DNA of 64,000 bases from JACKDX01 sp964640175. GTDB taxonomy: Bacteria; Myxococcota_A; Polyangia; Polyangiales; GCA-016699535. Made by a program: the position numbers and the translations under genes. The DNA lies in assembly GCA_964640175.1 (NCBI GenBank), contig CAZXFW010000001.1:248001-312000 (forward strand), in the 5' to 3' direction. The notes beneath the pieces were generated by a model. The model was not told the DNA's origin. It saw only the letters and a list, made by a program, of their open reading frames with translations, and made no database searches. This document shows, one piece after another, positions 36,037-44,398 of the stretch (within the stretch, counting starts at the first letter, position 1; the number at the start of each line of letters is the position of its first letter).

Positions 36037-36804
36037 CTATGGCCTTAGGCCGGGATGGGGTTGAGCCCGGGCAGAAGTCACAAACAGGGCTTCGAGCGAA
36101 TGGCGCTGATCGGAGGCGAGCAGATCTTTGAGCGGACCTTCGAGGCTGACCAGCCCTTGGTTCACGATCACAACGCGGTCGCACAACGTCTCTACATCAC
36201 TGAGAATGTGACTCGTAAACAAAAGCGTTTTTCCAGCTTGGCGTTGCTCGGTGATCAAGTTGCGCACCTCGGCGCGACCAATGGGATCTAGCCCACTCAT
36301 GGGTTCATCCAGAATGATAAAGTCAGGATCATGCAAAAGCGCTTGAGCAAGGCCAATGCGTTGCATCATACCTTTGGAAAATTTGCCGATAAATCGATCG
36401 GTGGCATGTGATAAGCCCACGCGCTCGATAAGCTCATGGGCGCGTTTGAGGCGCCTTGATGCATCCATGCCTGTTAATCGACCACACAGATCCAAAAATT
36501 CTAACGGCTTGAGATACTGATAGATGTAAGGATTTTCCGGCATGTATCCGACGCGTCGGCGGATATCTCTGGAGTTTGCATCCGCCCCAAAGAGTTGGAG
36601 CGTGCCTTGAGTGGGCATAATCAATCCCAGCACACACTTGATGGTTGTGGTTTTGCCAGCGCCGTTCGGGCCGATCAAGCCAAGGATCTCGCCACGATTG
36701 ACTTGAAAGCTTACCCCGCGGACAGCTTCGATGCGTTTACGCAAAAAGCCCAGACGAAAGGTTTTGTGCAAATTCTCAATTTTTAAGATGGTGGTATCTG
36801 TCAT
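36037..36804 (-). CDS. ABC transporter ATP-binding protein
   Basis: A 255-residue ABC ATPase. Walker A GPNGAGKT (residues 45-52), signature KFSKGMMQR (about 141-149), Walker B FIILDEP with the catalytic Glu, and the switch His in TSHILSD. The sequence resembles ATPases that serve ABC-2 type exporters (CcmA/NatA-like). No permease gene lies on either side, so it must partner a protein encoded elsewhere or act without one. It follows the DegT aminotransferase gene by 3 bp and faces away from the peptide-modification genes. Confidence 0.92.
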   Translation of the reverse strand: MTDTTILKIENLHKTFRLGFLRKRIEAVRGVSFQVNRGEILGLIGPNGAGKTTTIKCVLGLIMPTQGTLQLFGADANSRDIRRRVGYMPENPYIYQYLKPLEFLDLCGRLTGMDASRRLKRAHELIERVGLSHATDRFIGKFSKGMMQRIGLAQALLHDPDFIILDEPMSGLDPIGRAEVRNLITEQRQAGKTLLFTSHILSDVETLCDRVVIVNQGLVSLEGPLKDLLASDQRHSLEALFVTSARAQPHPGLRP

Positions 36805-36807
36805 GCG

Positions 36808-37896
36808 TTACCTAAGAAATTCGTGCAGTGCTTGAATAACGCGATCTTGGTCTTCTGTGTTCATGTTGGGGTGCAATGGCAATGCGAGGCCATGGGTAGC
36901 AATGTGTTGTGCGTTTTGAGTCGGTGAAGGCACGCGTGCAAAAGGCTGGATCGACGGTAGCATAGAAAGTTCATAAGAGAGACGGGCCGACTCAATGCCT
37001 TGGCGTCGAAGGCTTTCGATCACGGGATCGCGAGGAATGTTAAGCACTGCGCCCATGGTTTGCATGTTGCTTTGAGCACCTGCAGGCATGGCTTGCCATT
37101 GCATGTGGGGTAAGGCATCTCGGTAGCGTTGTGCCAGAAAACGACGCTTTTCAAGCATCGTATCCAGTCGGTCTAGTTGTGCTAAGCCCATCGCGGCCGC
37201 GATCTCGCTCAAACGCTGATTGCCTGCAGCTGACAAAAATATACCTGGGCTTCGTTGTCCGTGGTTGCGTAATATTCGCAAACGTTCGGCGATGGCGGGA
37301 TCATCGGTCAGGCACATCCCCCCTTCACCGGTGGTGACTACCTTGCGTGGGTGGAAACTCAAAATCGAGATGGTTCCAAATGATCCGCAGGGGCCTTGTG
37401 AGTGATAACTGCCAATGCCACAGGCAGCGTCTTCGATAAGGATAAGGCCCTTGAGTGAGGCCTGAAGTTCACTCCAGCGTGCTGGCATCCCAAATTGGTC
37501 GATCACAATGGCAGCACGTGTCCGTGAGCCGCGCGCATGAGAGGCTGCCTCTGGATCCAAATTCCAGTCCTTGGCATGGACATCAACAATGACAGGGGTG
37601 GCTCCAGAAAGAATGATAGCATGAGCAGGGCTTGGCCAGCTTAGTGCAGGGCAGATGACTTCGTCGCCAGCGTCGAGCTCAATGGCGTTGAGCGCGAGCT
37701 CTAGAGCACTGGTACCACTACTGACTGCAATGGCATAGTTACGATTGCATCGTGAGGCAATGCGTTGTTCAAAGCGTTCTACCAGGGGGCCTTGGACCAA
37801 ACGACCTGAGTCAAGGACATGTTTAATCGCATAGAGTTCTTCGTCACCTACCCAGGGTGGAGATAATGTAATCAAGCTTGTAGGAGATGGATTCAT
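36808..37896 (-). CDS. DegT/DnrJ/EryC1-family PLP aminotransferase
   Basis: A 362-residue sugar-type aminotransferase. The PLP-binding Lys is K185 in SFHPRKVVTTGEGGM, with D156 in LIEDAACGIGS; the substrate/phosphate loop SSGTSALELAL is also present. Family members transfer amino groups to nucleotide-linked keto-sugars for surface polysaccharides or secondary metabolites. No sugar-nucleotide genes are nearby, so the substrate cannot be named. It diverges from the HPr-kinase-like gene, with about 60 bp between them, and precedes the ABC ATPase by 3 bp. Confidence 0.93.
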   Translation of the reverse strand: MNPSPTSLITLSPPWVGDEELYAIKHVLDSGRLVQGPLVERFEQRIASRCNRNYAIAVSSGTSALELALNAIELDAGDEVICPALSWPSPAHAIILSGATPVIVDVHAKDWNLDPEAASHARGSRTRAAIVIDQFGMPARWSELQASLKGLILIEDAACGIGSYHSQGPCGSFGTISILSFHPRKVVTTGEGGMCLTDDPAIAERLRILRNHGQRSPGIFLSAAGNQRLSEIAAAMGLAQLDRLDTMLEKRRFLAQRYRDALPHMQWQAMPAGAQSNMQTMGAVLNIPRDPVIESLRRQGIESARLSYELSMLPSIQPFARVPSPTQNAQHIATHGLALPLHPNMNTEDQDRVIQALHEFLR

Positions 37897-37959
37897 GTCT
37901 GGGTAGCCTGTCTTAGAGGATTATGCGAGGGTTACTTTTTGCACACGTCGGGGTTACCT

Positions 37960-38805
37960 ATGTACGGCCTGCCTGAGCGATTTGTTTTTGGGGCGGTTTC
38001 ATTTGAATGCAGTGATGCAAAGTTGGCAAAGAATTTGCCTATCACCTCGTTTGTAATGGAATCCCTGGCAGATGTGAATACAGCGCCTTCTGTCGCGCAT
38101 GTGACGATGGAGTTCATACCGGGTGTGGATCCGACGGACAATCATGAGACGATTCAGTGGCAGTGGAATGGCGTACGGGCTCACCTGCAGGCAGGCAGAG
38201 TCCGTGGCCTACTGACGGCATGTGCTTCAGGGCAATATGCGGCCCGATTTGAGGTGCCACGTCTTGATGCTGACTGTTTGAATGCTGCTGTGGCAAGTGC
38301 TTCAAGTGCTGTGGTTACCCATGAAGGCGGCTTGTTAGTACATGCTGCAGCTGTCGACATGGACGGCAAAGCAGTGTTATTTATTGGGCCTTCCGGCGCA
38401 GGAAAAACTACGGCCTGTTCTCACATGAAGGGTTGTACATGGCTCGCACTGGATCGCGTAGCACTTGTGTATGTTCGTGATCAATGGTTGGCGTGGCGGC
38501 TTCCATGGGGCAATAAAGATGGGTTGCAATTGAGGTGTTCAAAAGCAACCTTTTTGCCTTTGGCCGGCATATTAAGAGTGCGACAATCTGACACGCTCGA
38601 TATTCAGACGTGTTCGCGTTGGCAGGCCGCTACTATTCTGCGAGAGTCTTTACGGATTGGTACGGCCAATGTTCGAGAGGAAGAGAAGATGTTAGAGTGT
38701 GCGGAGCGGCTAAACCAACGTTGTCCGCTAGGCATAATCCAGGTGCCTCTTGGGGTAAATCTGACCTATGCTGTGCAGGCATGGTTAGACAAGGTGAGAG
38801 CATGA
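37960..38805 (+). CDS. HPr-kinase-like ATPase
   Basis: A 281-residue P-loop protein of the HPr kinase/PEP carboxykinase-like fold found in peptide-modification loci. Motifs: GGLLVHAAAV (H128), Walker A FIGPSGAGKTT (143-151) and LALDRVALV with D165 as probable Walker B-like Asp. There is no HPr (Ser-HPr) system nearby, so a classical role in sugar control is unlikely. ATG 37960 has GGGG upstream; an in-frame TTG at 37939 would add seven residues. Its stop overlaps the start of the PqqD-like gene (ATGA), which ties the two together. The exact reaction is unknown. Confidence 0.82.
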   Translation: MYGLPERFVFGAVSFECSDAKLAKNLPITSFVMESLADVNTAPSVAHVTMEFIPGVDPTDNHETIQWQWNGVRAHLQAGRVRGLLTACASGQYAARFEVPRLDADCLNAAVASASSAVVTHEGGLLVHAAAVDMDGKAVLFIGPSGAGKTTACSHMKGCTWLALDRVALVYVRDQWLAWRLPWGNKDGLQLRCSKATFLPLAGILRVRQSDTLDIQTCSRWQAATILRESLRIGTANVREEEKMLECAERLNQRCPLGIIQVPLGVNLTYAVQAWLDKVRA

Positions 38806-39083
38806 TACTATCGGAGCACACTCGAATCACTCAAAACACGCGTGTCGCAGCGCGTACGATTGATGACAAATCCGTGATCGTGGTTCTAGATGAACGTAAA
38901 GTGCATGCGCTCAACGAGCTCGGTTCATTAATTTGGAACATGGCAGACGGTCGGTCATTGGCTGATATCGTTGAAATCGTGGTTCAAACTTATGACGTTG
39001 ATCGCACGATTGCTTTAGGTGACGTTCAGAAGTTTGTTGCAGAGTTGGTTTCTCTTAAAGTGTTGGAAGTTGCTGACGCATGA
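38802..39083 (+). CDS. PqqD-like peptide chaperone
   Basis: A 93-residue PqqD-family protein. Typical features: VIVVLDERKVHALNELGSLIW, then WNMADGRSLADIVEIV and a C-terminal winged-helix-like part (VQKFVAELVSLKVLEV). PqqD proteins bind the leader of a precursor peptide and present it to a radical SAM enzyme. Start ATG 38802 overlaps the stop of the HPr-kinase-like gene, and its own stop overlaps the radical SAM start by 4 bp. The frame is open further upstream, but that part lies inside the preceding gene. Confidence 0.88.
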   Translation: MILSEHTRITQNTRVAARTIDDKSVIVVLDERKVHALNELGSLIWNMADGRSLADIVEIVVQTYDVDRTIALGDVQKFVAELVSLKVLEVADA

Positions 39084-40327
39084 CGGATTCAGGACACCAT
39101 CGCACGCAGTTAAATGCAAAGCGTTTGGCACAAGGTTATGCTCCTGAAGGAAGCCAAGTTCCTTTGGTGGCCATGTTGGAAATTGCAGATCGCTGCAACG
39201 AAGCGTGTGTGCACTGTTATCAAATTCAGGGCCAAAAAGGCGAGATGACAACCCAGCAAATTTATGAAGTCCTGGATGAACTTGCTGAAATCGGTGTGCT
39301 TTATCTCACAATTTCTGGAGGTGAACCCACATTACGTAAGGATTTTTTGGACATTCTAAGGCACGCACGTGCACGTAAATTTGCGATTAAGATTTATACC
39401 AATTGTCTTACCATGACGGACGCCATGGCAAGTGTGCTTGGTGAACTTGCCATACAGGAAGTGCAAACAAGTTTGTATTCCCATCAAGCCGACGTGCACG
39501 ATGCTATTACGAAAGTTCCTGGTTCATGGGAAAAAACAGTTCAAGGCATTCAGCATCTGATCAAGCACCGGGTCAGAGTAATTGCCAAGTCGCCCATGAT
39601 GGTAACCAATGCACCTCATTACAAAGAGTATCAACAGTTTGTGGAAAACCTAGGTGCCTTATGTGGAGTGGATGCCAACGGATTGATGCCCAAAGAGGAT
39701 GGGAGTCGTGACCCTCAACAGTTGAGTGTTGATGAAGAATTGTATCGAGTGATGCGTACTGATCCAGCATTAGGAGGCAAAAAATCCATTAAAATTCGTC
39801 CGCCCGTACGTTTGGACAGTTCGCCCTGTGGGGCATGCCGAGCAGGTATTCATATCGAGGCCAATGGAGAGCTTCGTCCTTGTACGCAACTGGGCATTGG
39901 GTTGGGCAATGCAGTGCAGCAAGGCGTACGTTATCATTGGGACAACAATCCAGAGCGGCAGGTCATAGCCGGGTTAACGTGGGCGGACATTCATGGATGT
40001 CGTCGTTGTGATCTCAGTGGATATTGTCACCGTTGTTATGCGAAGTCATACGCAGAACAGGGCGATATGTTAGGGCCATACGCTTCTGCGTGTCGCCGCG
40101 CACTGACGGAATATAGTTTGGCAGTTGGTAGAAAGGTTACCGTGCTTAGTGCCGATCCAGCTCGAGACAGTGAGCTTGGACCCTACCGAGAGCGCGGTCC
40201 TGGATATGTGCAGACGGTAGAAGACGAACAGAGTATTGCAGATGTGGAATTGGCTAAACGCCATGCCTGGATCAGACGCCACGAAGCAAAGCCAGATTTA
40301 GTCCAACTGCGCCGGAGTAAGCGTTAA
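39080..40327 (+). CDS. Radical SAM/SPASM peptide-modifying enzyme
   Basis: A 415-residue radical SAM protein. The [4Fe-4S]-SAM motif is C39-x3-C43-x2-C46 in DRCNEACVHCY, followed by a Gly-rich LTISGGEPTLR. A C-terminal SPASM region for extra iron-sulfur clusters has Cys in SSPCGACRAG, LRPCTQLG, GCRRCDLSGYCHRCYA and SACRRAL. The layout is PqqE-like. Such enzymes form carbon-carbon, thioether or related links in peptides, with PqqD as partner. The translational overlap with the PqqD-like gene supports this role. About 70 extra C-terminal residues rich in Arg, Glu and Asp follow the SPASM part. The substrate is probably the peptide encoded at 42993. Confidence 0.92.
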   Translation: MTDSGHHRTQLNAKRLAQGYAPEGSQVPLVAMLEIADRCNEACVHCYQIQGQKGEMTTQQIYEVLDELAEIGVLYLTISGGEPTLRKDFLDILRHARARKFAIKIYTNCLTMTDAMASVLGELAIQEVQTSLYSHQADVHDAITKVPGSWEKTVQGIQHLIKHRVRVIAKSPMMVTNAPHYKEYQQFVENLGALCGVDANGLMPKEDGSRDPQQLSVDEELYRVMRTDPALGGKKSIKIRPPVRLDSSPCGACRAGIHIEANGELRPCTQLGIGLGNAVQQGVRYHWDNNPERQVIAGLTWADIHGCRRCDLSGYCHRCYAKSYAEQGDMLGPYASACRRALTEYSLAVGRKVTVLSADPARDSELGPYRERGPGYVQTVEDEQSIADVELAKRHAWIRRHEAKPDLVQLRRSKR

Positions 40328-40445
40328 GCACGTTTAGAAAATTACGGGGATATAAGTAGCAAAGAGGCCGATGGGGTCTGGACGCACCACGGAAGAGTAC
40401 CCTATAGTCACGGTCGTATTTAGACGCTTAATGGGGAGGCAGTGC

Positions 40446-42986
40446 ATGTGGCACCAAATGGCTCGAGTGGTTATCGGTTGGAACGGCCTTTTAACCTTGA
40501 GCATACTTGGATTGTTTGGCTGGGGTTGTGCGGATAGCCACCTGGTTACTGTGATTGAGGTGACGGATCCTGCACAGGGTGCAGTCTTGGGGCCAAGCGC
40601 GGATCAAGATCCTGACACGGATGGTTTTCAATTTGCCGTACGCGTGGATACCTCTGGACTGAATTCAGGTCAAAGTGTGGTCTTAGAGCATGGTACCGAT
40701 GGGTCCCCTTTAAGCACCGAGGTTACTGCCGAAGTTCAGAATGACGGTAGCGCAACCTTTCCACTCTATACGTTTCCAATGGGTAGTAACGTGATTCGTA
40801 TACACGCTGAAGACGACGAGGGCGCTGTCTCGGAAGTTACGACATTTACAGTCGGAGCGAGCGAGGTCGATGTCGCTATTCAGACGCCGGCCGATGGTGC
40901 AGGTTTGAGTGCTGATTCGGATTGTTCGACAAGCGATGCTGGCTATCAGGTGTCAATTGTGGCGACGACTTCTGCGATAGATGGAAGTCTTGCGGAAGTA
41001 TGGGTGGGTGGTGATCCTGACACGGACACCCCTGTAGCCACCGGGCTGGTTGAAGCAGGCCAGGTGGAGTTTTGTATCGATGCAGATGAAGGCGTAGATA
41101 TTGGCATTACTGTCCGGGTTACCAGCGGTACAGGGGAAGATGTGCTGACCGCCGAAGATAGCGTGACCGTGACGATAGATCTTCTGGTTCCGATCAATGC
41201 TATTAGTGATCTGACGGTGAGCTACTTTACAGATCAGGTAGATTCCGCTCAACGTCGCGCGGGCGAGGTGGCGTTTCAATGGACTTCCGTCGGTGGCGGT
41301 GGAAGTGGTGATTTTTCGAATTTAGACCACTACGTATTGCGCTGTTCCACAAACCCCATTGTGTCTGAAGACGACTGGGAAGCCGCAGAGGACACAGAAG
41401 TCATTTTGAATTTGGAGCCAAGTGCTGAGGGCACCCCTGAAACTGAAGCCGTGGGTGGATTTCAGCGTATGGGTGTGACAGTCAATTGTGCACTGCGCGG
41501 TGTAGACGCAGGAGATGCATTGACACCATTAGTAACGCCGACGGGCAGCATTCCAGTGATGAACACGTTTGCTGAACAAACCATCACTGCGGCCTCTGAC
41601 ATGAGTCAGCGTGCAACCGCTGTGGGTGACGTCAATGGTGATGGCCTGCACGATTTCGTGGTCAACGCGACAGGAGCTGCCTACTTGTATTATGGTGTAG
41701 ATGGGAGCGTAACGGCATTTGCGGCTGTTCCAGATGTGACATTTACCTCAAGCGCTTCTGTCGGATTTTCCACTGCCGTCGCTGGCATTGGGGACTTTAA
41801 CGGAGATGGGCGTGATGATTTTGCGTTGGCGGATTCGAACGAAGGTACGCCTGCGTTTGGTGGAGCAGTTTATGTCATCTACGGGCGATCTGACAGCGAT
41901 GGGCCTACGCCATGGCCAAGCGGAAGCGCTCAGGATGTTGCCTCGGCAGGATGCAATGCCGACGTGTGTTTTCAAGGGAGCACAGCCATACTTCTTCTTG
42001 GAGCAGACATTGGGGCTGCGGGTGATTTTGATGGCGATGGTTTAGAAGACATTGCCATCACTGCGTTAGGCGCCAATGGCTTTGCAGGCCAAGTGTATAT
42101 TATCTTGGGCCGACTCGAGGCTGACTTGCCTCGTGGCCAAGTGATTGAGCTCCCTGTCGATGGTGGATTTGATGTGGAAGGTTTCACAGTAGAGGGTGCC
42201 GCTGCTTTGAAGGTGCTCGGCACCGCGATTGCGGGCTTGGGAGATACCAATGAGGATGGTCGGTCGGATGTGGCACTTGGTGCTTCGGGTACGGACAGCA
42301 CCAATGGTGTGGATCCGACGGATGATATTACTGGCGAGGTGCGGTTTATCTCCGGAGTCGACTATGGGACATCCACCGGGCTCGTCTCACTTGGCAATGG
42401 CGTATTGGTGATGGAAGATGTGCCAGGGGCAAGTGCTGAGAGCTTTGGTTTTGCATCATGGCTGGCCAACATTGGTGACTTCAATGGTGAAGGAGGCTCC
42501 GATTTAGCGGTATTTTCTCCTGGGTGGGTGGATGACGACGGAACCCCTGGTTTGTCAGCGGGTGATACTATCCTGAACGACGGTAAAGTATTGATGTTTT
42601 TAGGTAACGGCGCATTGAGCAACAGCACACCGTTTGTGACGTTTTCCAATGATTCAGCAGACAATCAAGATGATGAATTTGGAATTCGTATCGCTCAAGC
42701 ATGGCATCCGACGATCAGTGAAGCCGGGTTCTTGCTTACAGATTTTGACAATGATGGATTTTCAGATATGTTAGTTGACAGTGTCCAAACAGGCACCGGG
42801 CCATCGTCATCGTATCTTTTTTATGGCCACGCAAATGCAGTAGATCGTGTGGCATCGTCTGCAGAAGTGGTTTTGCCAGGATTCACTACAGCACAAAACC
42901 ATACACGAGCAGTGGGCGATATTAACACCGATGGTTATCCTGATCTGCTCATAGTAGATAACGGCATTGCACATTTGCTATACTAG
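40446..42986 (+). CDS. FG-GAP (integrin-alpha-like) repeat lipoprotein
   Basis: An 846-residue surface lipoprotein. The signal ends LGLFGWGC with the lipobox Cys. The N-terminal half holds beta-sandwich-like segments (VTDPAQGAVLGPS, DEGAVSEVTTFTVG). The C-terminal half holds about seven FG-GAP repeats with Ca-binding DxDxDG loops: VGDVNGDGLHDF, IGDFNGDGRDDF, AGDFDGDGLEDI, LGDTNEDGRSDV, IGDFNGEGGSDL, LTDFDNDGFSDM and VGDINTDGYPDL. They would form a seven-bladed propeller. GGGAGG at 40434-40439 places the start at ATG 40446, although the frame is open from 40371. It sits between the radical SAM gene and the small peptide gene, 6 bp before the latter. Confidence 0.88.
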   Translation: MWHQMARVVIGWNGLLTLSILGLFGWGCADSHLVTVIEVTDPAQGAVLGPSADQDPDTDGFQFAVRVDTSGLNSGQSVVLEHGTDGSPLSTEVTAEVQNDGSATFPLYTFPMGSNVIRIHAEDDEGAVSEVTTFTVGASEVDVAIQTPADGAGLSADSDCSTSDAGYQVSIVATTSAIDGSLAEVWVGGDPDTDTPVATGLVEAGQVEFCIDADEGVDIGITVRVTSGTGEDVLTAEDSVTVTIDLLVPINAISDLTVSYFTDQVDSAQRRAGEVAFQWTSVGGGGSGDFSNLDHYVLRCSTNPIVSEDDWEAAEDTEVILNLEPSAEGTPETEAVGGFQRMGVTVNCALRGVDAGDALTPLVTPTGSIPVMNTFAEQTITAASDMSQRATAVGDVNGDGLHDFVVNATGAAYLYYGVDGSVTAFAAVPDVTFTSSASVGFSTAVAGIGDFNGDGRDDFALADSNEGTPAFGGAVYVIYGRSDSDGPTPWPSGSAQDVASAGCNADVCFQGSTAILLLGADIGAAGDFDGDGLEDIAITALGANGFAGQVYIILGRLEADLPRGQVIELPVDGGFDVEGFTVEGAAALKVLGTAIAGLGDTNEDGRSDVALGASGTDSTNGVDPTDDITGEVRFISGVDYGTSTGLVSLGNGVLVMEDVPGASAESFGFASWLANIGDFNGEGGSDLAVFSPGWVDDDGTPGLSAGDTILNDGKVLMFLGNGALSNSTPFVTFSNDSADNQDDEFGIRIAQAWHPTISEAGFLLTDFDNDGFSDMLVDSVQTGTGPSSSYLFYGHANAVDRVASSAEVVLPGFTTAQNHTRAVGDINTDGYPDLLIVDNGIAHLLY

Positions 42987-42992
42987 AAGCGT

Positions 42993-43160
42993 ATGAAAAG
43001 TGATCCCAAACTCCATTCACAGACCTCTCAAGAGCCGCCAGAGGCTAAGAGGGTCTATGTACCTCCAATGATTGAGGATTCTGCAGAGTTTGAGCCTCTT
43101 TCAATGTTTTGTCGTCCGGCGTTTGGTCCTTTGCCACAATGTCCCGATCAATCCGCTTAA
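42993..43160 (+). CDS. Candidate RiPP precursor peptide, 55 residues
   Basis: A short open frame with no similarity I can name. The first 20 residues are polar (many Gln, Glu, Ser, Pro). A motif KRVYVPPMIEDSAEFEPL follows, resembling the conserved leader segment that PqqD-type proteins read in known precursors. The C-terminal core has two Cys (C40 and C50) among Phe and Pro (FCRPAFGPLPQCP). It begins 6 bp after the FG-GAP gene and overlaps the following peptidase gene by 22 bp in another frame. Size, composition and place in a PqqD/radical SAM locus support a modified peptide. Codon-level conservation is not testable here. Confidence 0.6.
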   Translation: MKSDPKLHSQTSQEPPEAKRVYVPPMIEDSAEFEPLSMFCRPAFGPLPQCPDQSA

Positions 43161-43606
43161 GTTCCGAGCGGCATCTTGCTGAGCAAGTGCTTCAGCATCA
43201 TATGGCTATTCAGGGGCGGCTTTCTTGGGTGGCCAAGGGGCACAGTATGTGGCCTTGGATAGTTTCAAACCTCCGGTTGACGGTGACGCGGGCTGATGCG
43301 GCCGAACTTTGCAAAGGTGATGTAGTCCTCTTTTCACGTAGGGGAGGCTTCGGCTTGCATCGAGTCATCAGTATTACTCCTTACGGAGTAATCACGCGAG
43401 GAGATGCGCATGATTTACCTGGCCATGAGATCATGTTCTCGCAGGTTATCGGCAAGGTTGAAGGATTTGTACTAGGACCCTGGGTGTGGACAGGGGCGCC
43501 CAAGTGGTTTGCGCGTTTGACTCAATATGTTGTGCTGTACAGTGCGCCTCGTATGCGAAGCTTGATTCGACGTGCACAAGGATGGAGGATGCGGTTAAAA
43601 GCATAG
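43139..43606 (+). CDS. S26-like (signal-peptidase-fold) peptidase
   Basis: A 155-residue protein with the signal peptidase I / LexA-type fold signatures: S36 in AKGHSMWPWI, H74 in GFGLHRVISI and D89 in TRGDAHDLPG. His, not Lys, at the second position matches the archaeal/ER-type catalytic group. The C-terminal stretch is basic with a weakly hydrophobic segment (about 115-130) and no strong N-terminal membrane helix. Members of this group recur in loci with PqqD and HPr-kinase-like genes, where they may cut the leader from the modified peptide. Start ATG 43139 lies within the end of the precursor gene; frame is open from 43109. Confidence 0.78.
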   Translation: MSRSIRLSSERHLAEQVLQHHMAIQGRLSWVAKGHSMWPWIVSNLRLTVTRADAAELCKGDVVLFSRRGGFGLHRVISITPYGVITRGDAHDLPGHEIMFSQVIGKVEGFVLGPWVWTGAPKWFARLTQYVVLYSAPRMRSLIRRAQGWRMRLKA

Positions 43607-43659
43607 ATCCTCACATGCGATGCGTTGACGCCGCGCATAGAGATGCCTAAGTTGCTTCG

Positions 43660-44349
43660 GTGATTCCTTTAAAAGACGCTAATCCTAAGCGTGGCCATCC
43701 ATGGGTGACGTGGCTCTTGATCGTGGCCAATGTTGTTGTGTTTGTGCATCAAACGACACTGAGCCCCTATGCCAGAGAACTCTTTATTCGACGTTACGGT
43801 GTAGTGCCAATTCACCTGACGGAGGAATTATCACTCAGCAGTTTGATCACACCGCTGACTAGCATGTTTATGCATGGAGGGTGGCTGCATCTCATTAGCA
43901 ACATGTGGTTTTTGCACATCTTTGGGGATAATGTTGAAGATCGCATCGGCAAGATTCGCTATGTGGGTTTTTACCTCTTGTGTGGCTTAGCGGCTGTGAT
44001 TGCACAGGTCATCATGGATCCTATGAGCCAAGTCCCGATGGTCGGCGCTTCAGGGGCAATTGCAGGCGTACTGGCCGGATATGTTTCGTTGTTTCCAAAA
44101 GCACGGATTCTGACGCTTGTGCCCATTTTCATTTTTATCCAGTTCGTGGAAATCCCAGCGTTTTTTTTCATCTTCGTGTGGTTTGCTATCCAACTGCTTG
44201 GCAGCCAGGCGTCTTTGGCACATGTTGGCTCTGGCATGGGTGGGGTAGCATTTTTTGCCCACGTGGGGGGATTTGTCGCGGGATTGCTCTTGATGACAGT
44301 GTTTCGGCAAGGCGCTGGGCGTAGCCGAAGGAGATCATTTTCTTCATGA
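43660..44349 (+). CDS. Rhomboid-family intramembrane serine protease
   Basis: A 229-residue protein with six or so membrane helices and the rhomboid catalytic dyad: S131 in VGASGAIAGV and H201 in FFAHVGGFVAG. The conserved HGGWLHLISNMW (H77, N81) is present. It begins with GTG 43660, 53 bp after the peptidase gene, on the same strand. A Ser/Arg-rich tail ends the protein. Function and substrate are unknown; proximity to the peptide locus and to the secreted metalloprotease makes membrane-anchored precursor cleavage possible, which is inference only. Confidence 0.93.
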   Translation: MIPLKDANPKRGHPWVTWLLIVANVVVFVHQTTLSPYARELFIRRYGVVPIHLTEELSLSSLITPLTSMFMHGGWLHLISNMWFLHIFGDNVEDRIGKIRYVGFYLLCGLAAVIAQVIMDPMSQVPMVGASGAIAGVLAGYVSLFPKARILTLVPIFIFIQFVEIPAFFFIFVWFAIQLLGSQASLAHVGSGMGGVAFFAHVGGFVAGLLLMTVFRQGAGRSRRRSFSS

Positions 44350-44398
44350 ATGAATGGCTTCCTAGCGTCCGTTGTCATCTCGTGGCACACTTTGAGCT

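Noticed and set aside
43376..43395. ATTACTCC/GGAGTAAT inverted repeat inside the S26-like gene
   Set aside because: It lies within a conserved coding stretch and is not followed by a T-run; most simply chance.
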